Below the pieces are notes generated by a model. That model did no database searches. It was not told where the DNA came from and saw nothing but the letters and a program-made list of their open reading frames with translations. A program made the position numbers and the translations under genes. From the NCBI RefSeq assembly GCF_026672545.1, contig NZ_JAPPRJ010000008.1:248001-312000 (forward strand): DNA of 64,000 bases, in the 5' to 3' direction. Positions 1 to 8,847 of this stretch are shown one piece after another. Every line of letters begins with the position of its first letter. Within the stretch, counting starts at the first letter, position 1. Source of the stretch: Rhizobium sp. SL86. Its GTDB lineage: Bacteria; Pseudomonadota; Alphaproteobacteria; Rhizobiales; Rhizobiaceae.

Positions 1-233
1 AAAGATCCTGCAATTGCTGCATCATCCTGCCTTTCCAATTCCTTCCAATGGCCTGGAAAACCGGGCCTTGTGCAGTGTCAATTATCAGCCGCGGCCCGAT
101 GATGCCAGTGGAATTGCGCAAGCTCCGGATTTTTGTGCAATCATCTCGGAGTCCTGATCTACCGCGTCTGCGGTTTGCCTTGGCATATTGCCCCTGCAAC
201 GCAAAACGCACATTCCATAGAAAGGAGACGGAG

Positions 234-371
234 ATGCAACATTTCCAGCGGCTACTCGAAAGCCCATTCAACTGGGTGGTCCATTTGATCGAAACGACGA
301 AGACGCAGCACCGCATGTCCGTCGAGCGTCGCAAGCGCGCCGAGCTTCGCCGTCGATATATGAACGGTTGA
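234..371 (+). CDS. small basic protein of unknown function (45 aa)
   Basis: A 45-residue ORF follows a strong ribosome binding site (AAAGGAG, about 8 bases before the ATG). The first half is aromatic and amphipathic (FNWVVHLIE). The second half is strongly basic, with RRKRAELRRR before the stop. It has no signal peptide, no full membrane span and no family that I recognise. The start was chosen on the ribosome binding site; a longer reading from position 48 has no such support. Small basic proteins like this are common and usually uncharacterised in rhizobia. Confidence 0.5.
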   Translation: MQHFQRLLESPFNWVVHLIETTKTQHRMSVERRKRAELRRRYMNG

Positions 372-464
372 GCTTTCCTGAAAGGGGCGGGACCGGTGGT
401 TCCGCCCGGATTGCTGCCGATTATCATGCAATCCATTCCCATCATGTCCATGCAGGAGAGATCC

Positions 465-701
465 ATGACCAGCCATGCCTATACCGGGCTGTGGATAACC
501 GACGACGGTTTCATTCGCCACGAACTCTTGCCGAACGGCCGGTATGTCGAAGGCCGGGGTCATCGGGAACGTGCCTATCAGGGCCGTTACGAGATCCGCG
601 GCAACCAGATCGACTACAAGGACGACACCGGCTTTTCTGCCGATGGCGAGTTCCGTAATGACATTCTCTATCATGCGGGCATGGTGCTTCGGCGCGGTTG
701 A
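465..701 (+). CDS. Atu4866-domain protein (small streptavidin-like fold)
   Basis: This 78-residue protein reads like the Agrobacterium Atu4866 family: YTGLWITDDGFIRHELLPNG, then YQGRYEIRGNQIDYKDDTGF, and a C-terminal LYHAGMVLRR. Atu4866 was solved structurally as a small streptavidin-like beta barrel, and its physiological role is unknown. The start at 465 is preceded by AGGAGA seven bases upstream, whereas the upstream in-frame ATGs lack such a site. There is no signal peptide, so it is probably cytoplasmic. The small gene at 234-371 lies upstream on the same strand and the M23 peptidase gene downstream. Family assignment is from recalled sequence resemblance. Confidence 0.8.
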   Translation: MTSHAYTGLWITDDGFIRHELLPNGRYVEGRGHRERAYQGRYEIRGNQIDYKDDTGFSADGEFRNDILYHAGMVLRRG

Positions 702-760
702 CACATTTTCGCCACGTAACACGATAACGTCTGCCGGGACTTCAAACGGAGCTTCGGCGG

Positions 761-2554
761 ATGGCGATAGCGGCACTTCACGCAGGATCGGACGACGCGG
801 ATTGCCGGTTCGGTGCCATTCATCCTCGCCAGCATGTGATTGCTTACTCCGTCCGCGCGCATTGGCGCATTTCGCTGGCACTTCTCCTGCTGGCGGCGGG
901 TTCGACCTGTCTTCTGACCGAAACGATCACCCATTCGGTTGGCCATCTGCCGAAACCGCAGAAATCGGTGGTTCTTGCCCGAAGCCGGCGTCAGCCTGTG
1001 GCCACACCGAAGGCCGGGCGTGTCTGGATGCCGGAGATTTCCAGCGCACCGCGCAAGCTCGATCTGATCGAGCGCATGGATGACGGCTCGCTTGCCCATT
1101 CCTCCTATTTTAATGTCTCGCTTGATCTCAGCGCTGCCGACGAGAAGGCCTCTCCGTTGCTTGCCGCCTATCAGGATGGCCGCAGCGAGGATGATCCCTT
1201 CGGCCTGGTGCTGCGCGCCTCGCACGGAGACGGGAGCGCAGCGAATGCTCCAGCCGATGTCGCGACGAAACAGCGACGTTTGGGCCCGGTGCTGGGCGAA
1301 CCGATCAATGTGAGTGTCGCGCCGGTCAAGCCGGCCGGTGCGGTGCGACGGCTCGTGTCCATGCCGGCCCACGACGAACCTCTGATCAACATCGAGGGTG
1401 CCGTCGATATTCCCGCGCAGGAATTTGCCGCACTGGCGGCCGATCTGGGTGCCGGCAGCGTCAAGGCGGGCGAGGAACTCGATCTTCTGGTGCGCGAAGG
1501 TCGGGAGGGGTCGGATAGCCTGCAGATCATCTTTGTCCGGCACAAAAGCAGAAACGGAACGGAACGCCTGCTTGCCCGGCGCGACAACGGCCATTTCCAG
1601 GCGGTGAGCGACCGCCGGCTTTATGATCGTCTTCTGGCCGAAGCTCTCGCGGCGGAAGACGCGAAACGCTCAGCCAAAAGCACGGCCAAGCCGCAGGATG
1701 TGAAGGCGCTGTCGCGGGCGCAACAGGATTATCCCAAACTGGTCAGCCACCTTCGGCACTCGAATGTTCCGTCACGGGTCGGCGTGCAGGTCGTCGATCT
1801 CCTCCGCAAGAACGGCATCCAGTGGGAGGGCGAGGAAAAGGAGCCCGTCATCGATGTCGTGTTCCGCAAGACGGAGGATGGCCTCGAAGATCTCGTCTCG
1901 GTGGCGGTGAACGAGGGCGGACATGTCCGGCACTTCTACCGTTACGCCGCCTCGGACGATGGAGAGGTGGAATATTTTGATGACCGGGGCCGGTCCGTGT
2001 CCAAACAATTGATGCACAAGCCGGTGCCGGCCGGCAAGCTGGGCGATGGTTTCGGCTGGCGTGTGCATCCCATTTTGAAGGTGCGCAAGTTCCACAATGG
2101 CGTCGATTACCGCGCGCCGCAGGGATCGCCGATTCTGGCGGCTGGCGATGGCGTTGTGATCAAGATTTCGTCGGAACCCGGTTACGGCAAATATGTGCGC
2201 ATCCGCCACGATGGCGGTTATACCACCACCTATGCCCATATCGCCGGAACGCCGAAGGGTCTTAGCGTTGGCCAGCATGTGTCGCAGGGAGAGGTGATCG
2301 CCTATGTCGGCTCGACGGGCCTTTCGACCGGGCCGCACCTCTATTACGAATTGCGGGTCGGCGATCGTTATGCCGATCCGACCAAGGCGCAAATGTCGGC
2401 CGGCACGACACTGAAGGGGCGGGCGCTCGACGAGTTCCAGTCGCAGGTGAAGCGGGTGGAATCGATCGCCAATGCCATTAAGACCTCCGCCACTTCTGCG
2501 GCGGAGGCGGTTGCCCAGGCACTGCGGCCCGGGGCACGCCAGAGGGCTGACTAG
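761..2554 (+). CDS. M23 family metallopeptidase (peptidoglycan endopeptidase-like)
   Basis: A 597-residue protein with a short cytoplasmic N-terminus, one membrane anchor near residues 36-56 (ISLALLLLAAGSTCLL), a long poorly conserved periplasmic middle region, and a C-terminal LytM/M23 domain from about residue 425. The domain shows FGWRVHPIL, the first zinc motif HNGVD (His445, Asp449), and STGPHLYYEL around His526. M23 enzymes normally end with HxH, but here the second His is Tyr528, so the canonical third zinc ligand is missing. It may be an activator or degenerate form rather than an active hydrolase. It converges on adenine deaminase with a two-base gap. Confidence 0.85.
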   Translation: MAIAALHAGSDDADCRFGAIHPRQHVIAYSVRAHWRISLALLLLAAGSTCLLTETITHSVGHLPKPQKSVVLARSRRQPVATPKAGRVWMPEISSAPRKLDLIERMDDGSLAHSSYFNVSLDLSAADEKASPLLAAYQDGRSEDDPFGLVLRASHGDGSAANAPADVATKQRRLGPVLGEPINVSVAPVKPAGAVRRLVSMPAHDEPLINIEGAVDIPAQEFAALAADLGAGSVKAGEELDLLVREGREGSDSLQIIFVRHKSRNGTERLLARRDNGHFQAVSDRRLYDRLLAEALAAEDAKRSAKSTAKPQDVKALSRAQQDYPKLVSHLRHSNVPSRVGVQVVDLLRKNGIQWEGEEKEPVIDVVFRKTEDGLEDLVSVAVNEGGHVRHFYRYAASDDGEVEYFDDRGRSVSKQLMHKPVPAGKLGDGFGWRVHPILKVRKFHNGVDYRAPQGSPILAAGDGVVIKISSEPGYGKYVRIRHDGGYTTTYAHIAGTPKGLSVGQHVSQGEVIAYVGSTGLSTGPHLYYELRVGDRYADPTKAQMSAGTTLKGRALDEFQSQVKRVESIANAIKTSATSAAEAVAQALRPGARQRAD

Positions 2555-2556
2555 GC

Positions 2557-4251
2557 TCAGTCGAGCAGCCGGAACTGGTCCACGTCCACCATGCCCATGT
2601 CGGAAATCTTCAGGTGCGGAATGACCGGCAGCGGCAGGAACGCGACCTGCAGGAAGGGTTCCGCCAACGTAGTTCCGAGCGCATAAGCCGCTTTCCGCAG
2701 GCTGGTCAGCGTGTCGCGTACCACCTCATAGGGTTCAAGGCTCATCAGGCCCGCGACCGGCAGGGCGATCTCGCCGGTGACCTTGCCGTCCTCGACCACG
2801 ACGAAACCGCCACGGATCTCCGACAGGCGATTGACGGCAAGCGCCATGTCATCCTCGTTTACGCCGACGACGCAGATATTGTGGCTGTCATGGCCGACGG
2901 TGGAGGCGATCGCCCCTTTCTTCAGGCCGAAACCCTGGACAAAACCATTGGCATGGTTGCCGTTCTTGCCGTGGCGTTCGATGACGGCGACCTTGATGAT
3001 GTCGTTGGCGAGATCGACGCTCGTCTGGTTGCCGGCCGACGGCAGGCGGTAACGGCGATGTTCGGTGATGATCTTGCCCGGCAGCACGCCGATCACCGGC
3101 AGTTCCTCGCTTTTCACCGGCACGGCAAAATCCGCCGCCTTGACGAGGCGCGCCTTGACGCTATCGAGGCCGACCGGTTCGACCGGCTCGCGAGTGGCAA
3201 AGAGCTCCGGTGTCACGCGCCGGCCTGCGGCAAACACCATCTCCGCCTTGCAGTTTTCCAGGCTGTCGATGACCACCAGATCGGCGCGCCAGCCGGGCGC
3301 CACCAGACCGCGGTCGCGAAGCCCGAAGGCACGTGCGGCGGAAATCGAGGCGGCGCGGTAGATTGCCAGCGGCTCGACGCCATGGGCAATCGCCGTGCGG
3401 ATCATGAAATCCAGATGGCCTTCCTCGGCGATATCGAGCGGATTGCGGTCATCGGTACAGAGCGCCAGATAGGGCGACAGGCGCTCGGTGATGATCGGCA
3501 TCAGGGCGTGCAGGTCCTTGGAGACGGACCCTTCGCGCACCAGGATATGCATGCCCTTGCGGATTTTTTCGAGCGCTTCGGTGGCACTCGTTGCCTCGTG
3601 TTCCGTGCGGATGCCGGCGGAGAGATAACCGTTCAGCGCCTGACCGGAGAGCAGCGGTGCGTGGCCGTCGATATGGCCGCCCTGGAAGGCCTCGAGCTTG
3701 GCAATCGCCACCGGGTCCTTGTGGATGACGCCCGGAAAATTCATGAATTCGGCAAGCCCGATCACCTTCGGATGGTCGCGGAAGGGCAGAAGCCGCTCGA
3801 TCGGCAGGTCGGCACCGGAGGTTTCCAGATGGGTGGCCGGCACACAGGAGGAGAGCTGGACACGCATGTCCATGATCGTCTGCTCGGACGAATCGAGGAA
3901 AAACTGGATGCCTTCCGTGCCGATGACATTGGCGATCTCGTGCGGATCGCAGATCGCGGTCGTCACACCATAGGGCAGCACGCAGCGGTCGAATTCGTGC
4001 GGGGTCACCAGCGAGGATTCGATGTGCAGATGTGTGTCGATGAAACCCGGCACGACGATCTTGCCGGTGATGTCGATGACCTCGCGCCCCTGGTAACCCT
4101 CGCAGGTGCCGACGATCGTCTGGCCGCAGATGGCAATGTCGGAGGCGACGAGTTCGCCGGTCGTCAGGTCGAAAAAGCGTCCGCCCTTCAGAACGATGTC
4201 GGCCGGTTCGCGGCCCGTGCCCTGGTCGATACGTCGTTCAAGATCGCTCAT
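2557..4251 (-). CDS. ade: adenine deaminase
   Basis: A 564-residue amidohydrolase-superfamily enzyme that converts adenine to hypoxanthine plus ammonia in purine salvage. Visible hallmarks are the metal motif PGFIDTHLHIESS near the N-terminus, DPHEIANVIG, GHAPLLSGQALNGYLSAGI, a CTDDR segment, and the C-terminal adenine deaminase domain with VGHDSHNICVVG. Length fits the bacterial family. The start at 4251 was chosen because GGAG lies about nine bases upstream and the protein then begins MSDLERRI; a longer in-frame reading to 4389 gives unconvincing sequence. It lies on the opposite strand to both neighbours and is probably transcribed alone. Confidence 0.93.
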   Translation of the reverse strand: MSDLERRIDQGTGREPADIVLKGGRFFDLTTGELVASDIAICGQTIVGTCEGYQGREVIDITGKIVVPGFIDTHLHIESSLVTPHEFDRCVLPYGVTTAICDPHEIANVIGTEGIQFFLDSSEQTIMDMRVQLSSCVPATHLETSGADLPIERLLPFRDHPKVIGLAEFMNFPGVIHKDPVAIAKLEAFQGGHIDGHAPLLSGQALNGYLSAGIRTEHEATSATEALEKIRKGMHILVREGSVSKDLHALMPIITERLSPYLALCTDDRNPLDIAEEGHLDFMIRTAIAHGVEPLAIYRAASISAARAFGLRDRGLVAPGWRADLVVIDSLENCKAEMVFAAGRRVTPELFATREPVEPVGLDSVKARLVKAADFAVPVKSEELPVIGVLPGKIITEHRRYRLPSAGNQTSVDLANDIIKVAVIERHGKNGNHANGFVQGFGLKKGAIASTVGHDSHNICVVGVNEDDMALAVNRLSEIRGGFVVVEDGKVTGEIALPVAGLMSLEPYEVVRDTLTSLRKAAYALGTTLAEPFLQVAFLPLPVIPHLKISDMGMVDVDQFRLLD

Positions 4252-4492
4252 CGTGTCGGTCTCCGATTCATGCTGACCGCACAGTAACCGTGTGCGGTGC
4301 GGCACGGAAGGGCATAGCTCAATGCCGGGCCGAGAAGGCGGGCTCACGCTCTGTATGATTTGCGGGTGCCGGCAAATTTCCATCAGCACCGATCGCCCGC
4401 GCCGTTTGTCGAATTTTTGTCATCTGGTCGGCGTAGCGTCGTTTTCGCAACCAGAGGGGGAATGTTCATGGATATTTACCAGCAGATCTGGA

Positions 4493-5782
4493 ATGCCGAT
4501 CAGGCGGGCAATGGCGTGGAAACCCATTCTGCCCGGGCAGACCGGCGATGAGGAGCGCGGTTATGTCCGCGTCAACAATAGCGGCAGCCGCGACGATACG
4601 CGGGTGATCGAAGCGGTCAAGATTCCGCCGTCCAAACGTTTCACCTATGAGCGGGTGCTGGCGCTGTTCGACAATTATGCGCTGGACGAGCAATCGCCCG
4701 AAATTGAAACGCCGGAGGAACGCCAGGAAATCCACGATCTTCTGGAAGCGGTCCTCGATACGCCGCCGATGCAGATCGCCCGCGAATATGTGGCACAGGC
4801 AAGCGGCAGCATCATCTCGCGTGACCGCTGGTATGGCGTCCTGCTGGAGCACTGGTTTCGCTCCTTCTCGCAGAAGGGCGATCCCGCGCTGACCGGTTTC
4901 GAACATGTGTTTGTTGGCGAGCAGGAGGGGGCAAAGGTTCAGGGTTACCACTTCTGGTACAAATATTACCTGGATGACGGCATGGCGACGGAAATCGACC
5001 GCCAGCGGTTCCCGGGTTTTGCCGATGACCGCATCGTCTACATTCGCGGGCTCTACGACGACGGCCAGACATCCTTTCCGGAATCGGTGACGATTTCCTA
5101 TCGATGGAATGCGCCGGATTACGAACGCTGGACGAAAGAAGGTGATCCACAGGCCATCATCCGCCCGCTGACCAAACCGAAGGGCGGCTTTTTCGTGGGC
5201 TGCAGCGTCGAGGGGCTGATGGCGATCGGTTCGGTGCGTGCACATCTTGGCGCCCGCGCGCCGAAGGAGGCTGTCATCAATGGTGCACGTTACGATCTCA
5301 AAGTGTTTCGAAGCGCCAACGAACAGCATATCCGCACATTCTACCCGGTCTTCATGGGACCGGCTGGCACCGGTCCTGCACCGGACGCGGGAAGTGTAAC
5401 GCCCTCCGGTCCGCAGCGGCCCGATCCGGCGCGGCCACCGGTGCCGCCCGTCATCGACAGTCCGGTCCGGATCATTGCCGCGCTGGTCAACCCGGTCGGG
5501 GACGATCAGGGCCATGAGACGGTGACGCTGATGAACACAGGCGCCCGGGCGCAATCGCTCGAAGGCTGGTTCCTGGTGGACAAAGCCGGACTGCGTTTCG
5601 GCCTGTCGGATGTGACGCTTGCCCCCGGTATTGCCCAGACCGTGCGGCTGCCGGTGAAATCGATCCAGTTGTCGAACAAGGGCGGGGAGATCCGCCTCGT
5701 CAACCGAGACGGCCATACGGCGCATCTCGTTCATTATTCCAAGGCGCAGGCCAAGGATCAGGGAAGGACCATTCTCTTCTAA
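4493..5782 (+). CDS. EndoU-family ribonuclease with C-terminal lamin-tail domain (N-terminus probably frameshifted)
   Basis: The main reading frame encodes an XendoU-type endoribonuclease domain: FDNYALDE, FEHVFVGEQEGAKVQGYHFWYKYY, and KPKGGFFVGCSVEGLMAI. These supply the family's two catalytic histidines (in FEHVF and GYHFW) and a lysine before GGFFVG. A Pro-rich linker follows, then a lamin-tail domain to the end (LVNPVGDDQGHETVTLMN...LEGWFLVDKAG). EndoU enzymes cut single-stranded RNA at uridines. The expected N-terminus, MDIYQQIWNADQAGNGV, lies in another frame from ATG 4462, which has a strong AGAGGGGG site. Removing one G at 4518-4519 would join the frames. The listed start is the first in-frame ATG. 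No signal peptide is seen. Confidence 0.78.
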   Translation: MPIRRAMAWKPILPGQTGDEERGYVRVNNSGSRDDTRVIEAVKIPPSKRFTYERVLALFDNYALDEQSPEIETPEERQEIHDLLEAVLDTPPMQIAREYVAQASGSIISRDRWYGVLLEHWFRSFSQKGDPALTGFEHVFVGEQEGAKVQGYHFWYKYYLDDGMATEIDRQRFPGFADDRIVYIRGLYDDGQTSFPESVTISYRWNAPDYERWTKEGDPQAIIRPLTKPKGGFFVGCSVEGLMAIGSVRAHLGARAPKEAVINGARYDLKVFRSANEQHIRTFYPVFMGPAGTGPAPDAGSVTPSGPQRPDPARPPVPPVIDSPVRIIAALVNPVGDDQGHETVTLMNTGARAQSLEGWFLVDKAGLRFGLSDVTLAPGIAQTVRLPVKSIQLSNKGGEIRLVNRDGHTAHLVHYSKAQAKDQGRTILF

Positions 5783-5828
5783 TCCCGCCGCGACCAGCGC
5801 ATCGCCTCTTCGGCGCAGAAAACATCGT

Positions 5829-5852
5829 GCCGGGCAGATCATTCTGCCCGGC
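5829..5852. terminator. bidirectional hairpin terminator between convergent genes
   Basis: Perfect 9-bp inverted repeat GCCGGGCAG / CTGCCCGGC around a six-base loop, followed on the plus strand by CTTTCGATCTTTC. It lies between the EndoU gene and the convergent amino acid binding protein gene, so it probably serves both. Confidence 0.7.
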
Positions 5853-5873
5853 CTTTCGATCTTTCGGCGGTGC

Positions 5874-6980
5874 TTATTCCACCGGAACCATCTTGCCGTC
5901 CTTCCACTGGAAGAGGGCAAAGGTCTGGGAGGTGAGGTCGCCGGTTTCGCCATAGGTCAGATCGCCGATGACGGTCTTGACCGGCTCTCCGGATTTCAGC
6001 GCCGTCGCCACGGCGGTCGCATCCTCGTCAGTGCCCGCCCGTTCGATGCCGGCCTTGATGACTTCCACGGCCGCATAGGCATTCAGCGTGAAGGCCTCCA
6101 TCGGAATGTTGCGGGCGGCAAGCGCGTCTGCGGCGATCTTGGCATTCGGGCCCTTGCTGGCATCGGCGGCGGTGGTGAAGATCGTGCCGTCGGCGGCAGG
6201 ACCGCCAATGCTGGCAAGCTCGGTGTTGGACAGACCGTCGCCGCCGATGAACAGCGGCTTGATGCCGAGATCGGCAAACTGGCGCACGAGCAGGCCGGCT
6301 TCCGGATGATAGCCGCCAAAATAGACCACATCGATGTTCTGCGCCTTGATGCGGCTGGTCAGGGCGCTGAAATCCTTGTCGCCGGGGGTGAGTGCCTCGT
6401 TGAGGACCTCTTTGACGCCGCCTTTGTTCAGCGCCGCCTTGAAGGCGTCGGCGAGACCTTTGCCATAGGCGCCTTTGTCGTTGAGGATGGCGATCCGCTT
6501 GTCCTTGGCGGTTTTCAGCAGATAGGCGGCGGCCACTTCTGCCTGCTGGTCATCACGGCCGCAGGTGCGCAGAACGGTCGGCAGGCCGCGGGTGGTCAGT
6601 GCCGGCGTGGTTGCCGTCGGGGTCACCATCAACACGCCGTTTTCGGCCAGTGCATCGGAGGCCGGCATGGCAACGCCAGACGTGACGGGGCCAACGACGA
6701 AGCGGATGCCGTCACCGATCAACTGGTTGGCGGCGGACACGCCCTGTTTCGGTTCACCGGCATCATCGGCAATTTTCAGGGTGATCTTTTCGCCCTTGAT
6801 ACCGCCGGCCTTGTTGATGACGTCGATCGCGGTTTCAACGCCGTTCTTGACCTGGTTGCCATAGGCGGCAACGGGGCCGGTTACTGGCGCGATCAGGCCG
6901 ATGACGATATCCGCCCGCGCAGCGGATGCCAGGGACAGGGTGGCAAGGGCGGTGGCGCCCAGCAAAGTTCTGAGGTTCAT
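5874..6980 (-). CDS. branched-chain amino acid ABC transporter substrate-binding protein (LivJ/LivK type)
   Basis: A 368-residue periplasmic binding protein of the type I fold used by Liv-type importers. A Sec signal peptide ends at about residue 23 (LASAARA). The mature part opens IVIGLIAPVTGPVAAYGNQVKNG and continues with VVGPVTSGVAMPAS, TRGLPTVLRTCGRDDQQ and VYFGGYHPEAGLLVRQ, all typical of LivJ/LivK. No permease or ATPase genes adjoin it, so it is an orphan binding protein that would need a transporter encoded elsewhere. The ligand is inferred from the family only; amides and other small amino acids are also bound by relatives. The upstream region 6981-7289 holds its promoter. Confidence 0.9.
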   Translation of the reverse strand: MNLRTLLGATALATLSLASAARADIVIGLIAPVTGPVAAYGNQVKNGVETAIDVINKAGGIKGEKITLKIADDAGEPKQGVSAANQLIGDGIRFVVGPVTSGVAMPASDALAENGVLMVTPTATTPALTTRGLPTVLRTCGRDDQQAEVAAAYLLKTAKDKRIAILNDKGAYGKGLADAFKAALNKGGVKEVLNEALTPGDKDFSALTSRIKAQNIDVVYFGGYHPEAGLLVRQFADLGIKPLFIGGDGLSNTELASIGGPAADGTIFTTAADASKGPNAKIAADALAARNIPMEAFTLNAYAAVEVIKAGIERAGTDEDATAVATALKSGEPVKTVIGDLTYGETGDLTSQTFALFQWKDGKMVPVE

Positions 6981-7289
6981 GTGGCTCTCCTTGGGTGGCC
7001 GATGCGGGTGCAGGGCCTTTGCGCGCCGCGCAACAGCTACCTTTGCCGACGTCCTGCAGAACAGGATGTGCCAAGCGGCGAAAGGAATGCGCGGTCGATG
7101 CCGGTCGCGCCATGTTTGGCTGCGAACCGTCTCAAATGTTTAGAAATTTGCCCGGGCATGCGCAAGGAAATATCCGATTCGGCATCATTTTTGTGCAGAT
7201 GCCTATGTCAAAACCTCTCTTTCCGTAAGATTTGGCTGTTTGACCGTGATCCGTGCGGTGCAGAAGGGCCTCTCCTTGCGGTTGCTCCT

Positions 7290-7721
7290 ATGCGTCTCTA
7301 TCTGCGGAGAATGGAACAGGATCTCGACATCGGCCCGGTCATCGTCTTCGACGGCGATTGTGTGCTGTGTTCGGCGAGCGCCCAGTTCGTGTTGCGGCAT
7401 GATCGGGCGGCGCGCTTTCGGCTGGCGGCCATGCAGAGCCCTGCAGGCGCAGAACTTGCGCGTCGGCACGGCATCAACCCGGAGGAACCGCAGTCGATCG
7501 TCCTCGTCGCAGGACCAAAGGCGTTCACCGACAGCGATGCCATCATCGCGATCGGGCAGGGGCTCGGCTGGCCGTGGAAGGCCGTGTTGGCGCTGCGGAT
7601 CGTGCCGAAGCGGCTGCGCGATGCCGCTTATCGCTTCATTGCACGCAACCGCTATCGGCTGTTCGGCCGGCGCGATGGCTGTTTTGTGCCCGCGCCGGAA
7701 CACCGCTCCAGGATCCTTTGA
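7290..7721 (+). CDS. DCC-family thiol-disulfide oxidoreductase
   Basis: About 143 residues with the family signature DGDCVLCSASAQFVLRHDRAARFRLAAMQS near the N-terminus. The DxxCxxC motif is the putative redox site. GWPWKAVLALRIVPKRLRDAAYRFIARNRYRLFGRRDGC follows, the conserved C-terminal half. Members are predicted thioredoxin-like oxidoreductases, usually soluble, with no firmly established substrate. The start is uncertain between ATG 7290 and ATG 7311; neither has a well-placed ribosome binding site. It diverges from the upstream binding protein gene and converges on the small periplasmic protein gene at 7737-8057. Confidence 0.82.
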   Translation: MRLYLRRMEQDLDIGPVIVFDGDCVLCSASAQFVLRHDRAARFRLAAMQSPAGAELARRHGINPEEPQSIVLVAGPKAFTDSDAIIAIGQGLGWPWKAVLALRIVPKRLRDAAYRFIARNRYRLFGRRDGCFVPAPEHRSRIL

Positions 7722-7736
7722 CGGTCAGGCCCGGGC

Positions 7737-8057
7737 TCAGTTCGACGGTGGCGTCACTTCGAAGGAAAAACCGTCGCGGCTGCAGCGGCGCACCTGTTCC
7801 GGCCCGCTTCGTCGATCACGTTCGGCACCGGGCCGTTCCCAGGACATGCGAGTGACCGTGTCGCAATCAAAACCGCTGTCCGGCAGGTCCGGTTTGGTGG
7901 CCTCCTGTGGCGGATGTGCACTCGGCGGCTTGAAGGCCTGGGATTTCTGCGCGTCTCCCTTGCCGGCGTTGCCCCAATCGATCGCATTGGCATGGGATAT
8001 GGCAAGAGTGGTCAGCGCGGCGCAGACCAGCGCCAGCCCTGTCATCATCTGTTTCAC
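7737..8057 (-). CDS. small secreted protein of unknown function
   Basis: A 106-residue protein with a clear Sec signal peptide (MKQMMTGLALVCAALTTLAISHANA, cleavage after about residue 25). The mature part is short, hydrophilic and Pro-rich in the middle, with two cysteines (in FDCDTV and VRRCSRDGF) that could form a disulfide in the periplasm. I do not recognise a family. It converges on the DCC oxidoreductase gene with a 15-base gap. A link between a periplasmic two-Cys protein and a thiol oxidoreductase is only a guess from position. Confidence 0.65.
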   Translation of the reverse strand: MKQMMTGLALVCAALTTLAISHANAIDWGNAGKGDAQKSQAFKPPSAHPPQEATKPDLPDSGFDCDTVTRMSWERPGAERDRRSGPEQVRRCSRDGFSFEVTPPSN

Positions 8058-8426
8058 GGATCTGCGGCTCCTTGACCTCGTTTTCCGGTTGCGTTGTCAG
8101 ATGGTCCCCGCGGCATGGAAGAACAGGATCGCGCAGAGGTCAAGCCTCGACGCACCAGGGTCAGGCGGAGGGGAACCGGAGCCGGGGATGTCAGGGGACG
8201 CGAGCCAACTGTCGTTTTAAGAGCCAGAGGGGTGTGCCGGTCCGTCTGTCGTCGTAATGGCCGCAGAGGCGGCAATGTGGCAGAAGTCTTTGATTTTGAA
8301 TGCTGGCTTCGCATCGTTCGACCGGAGGCCGGTCATCGTGGTGACCGATCGGTCCGGCGCCAGCGATCACGCACCGTCCCTTCGGCTGTTCTATTGCCGA
8401 AGGTTTCCGGCAGGACGAGGTGCAAG
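8058..8426. other. intergenic stretch without a convincing gene
   Basis: No ORF here has codon use, a start context or recognisable protein sequence to support it. The part next to 8057 probably carries the promoter of the small secreted protein. The remainder lies downstream of the NolR-like gene and its terminator. Confidence 0.5.
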
Positions 8427-8432
8427 ATAAAA

Positions 8433-8473
8433 AAGCAGGATGAACACACCTTGGGTATGCGTCCTTCCTGCTT
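8433..8473 (-). terminator. Rho-independent terminator of the NolR-like gene
   Basis: Read on the minus strand, AAGCAGGA and TCCTGCTT pair across a long loop and are followed by TTTTTATC. It sits about 40 bases after the stop of the ArsR-family gene. Confidence 0.6.
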
Positions 8474-8511
8474 CCTTCAAGTCCCGGATCAGCGCGATGA
8501 TTGCGCTGTCA

Positions 8512-8823
8512 TCAGGCCGCAGATTTTGCCGGCTCTGCTTCGCAGTACAACTCTTCCAGAGTTTCGAGAACCTTCATGACGGATTCGGCAGAGCTGGAAT
8601 AATAGATGGTCTGGGCGTCGCGACGCGTGTTGACCAGCTTCTGAGCCCGCAGTTTGGAAAGATGTTGCGAGAGTGCCGACTGGCTTAACCCGACCTTCGT
8701 TGCGAGTGCGCCTACGGCAACCTCGCCCTTGACCAGGCAACACAGGATCATCAGCCGCTTGGGATTGGCCATCGCGGACAGCAGATTGGCTGCGGCAGCC
8801 GAGTGCTCAGTGAGTGTTGTCAT
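8512..8823 (-). CDS. ArsR-family winged-helix regulator, NolR-like
   Basis: A 103-residue ArsR/SmtB-type regulator. The core FLSAMANPKRL-type segment (here LLSAMANPKRLMILCCLVKGE), VGALATKVGLSQSALSQHLSKLR and TRRDAQTIYYSSS match the nodulation regulator NolR of Sinorhizobium/Rhizobium closely as I recall it. It has no cysteine cluster for metal sensing at the usual alpha-3 position, consistent with NolR-type rather than metal-sensing members. NolR represses nodulation genes and also acts as a global regulator. In strains without nod genes, homologues control growth and conjugation genes. Repeated GTAAC motifs lie directly upstream and may mediate autoregulation. Confidence 0.85.
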   Translation of the reverse strand: MTTLTEHSAAAANLLSAMANPKRLMILCCLVKGEVAVGALATKVGLSQSALSQHLSKLRAQKLVNTRRDAQTIYYSSSAESVMKVLETLEELYCEAEPAKSAA

Positions 8824-8847
8824 TTCTTGTTCCTCAGTCGTCCCCTA

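Noticed and set aside
2614..4287. Long plus-strand ORF of 557 codons opposite adenine deaminase
   Set aside because: It is the antisense shadow of a GC-rich gene: the protein is Asp/Arg/His-rich with no domain, while the minus strand carries full adenine deaminase motifs.
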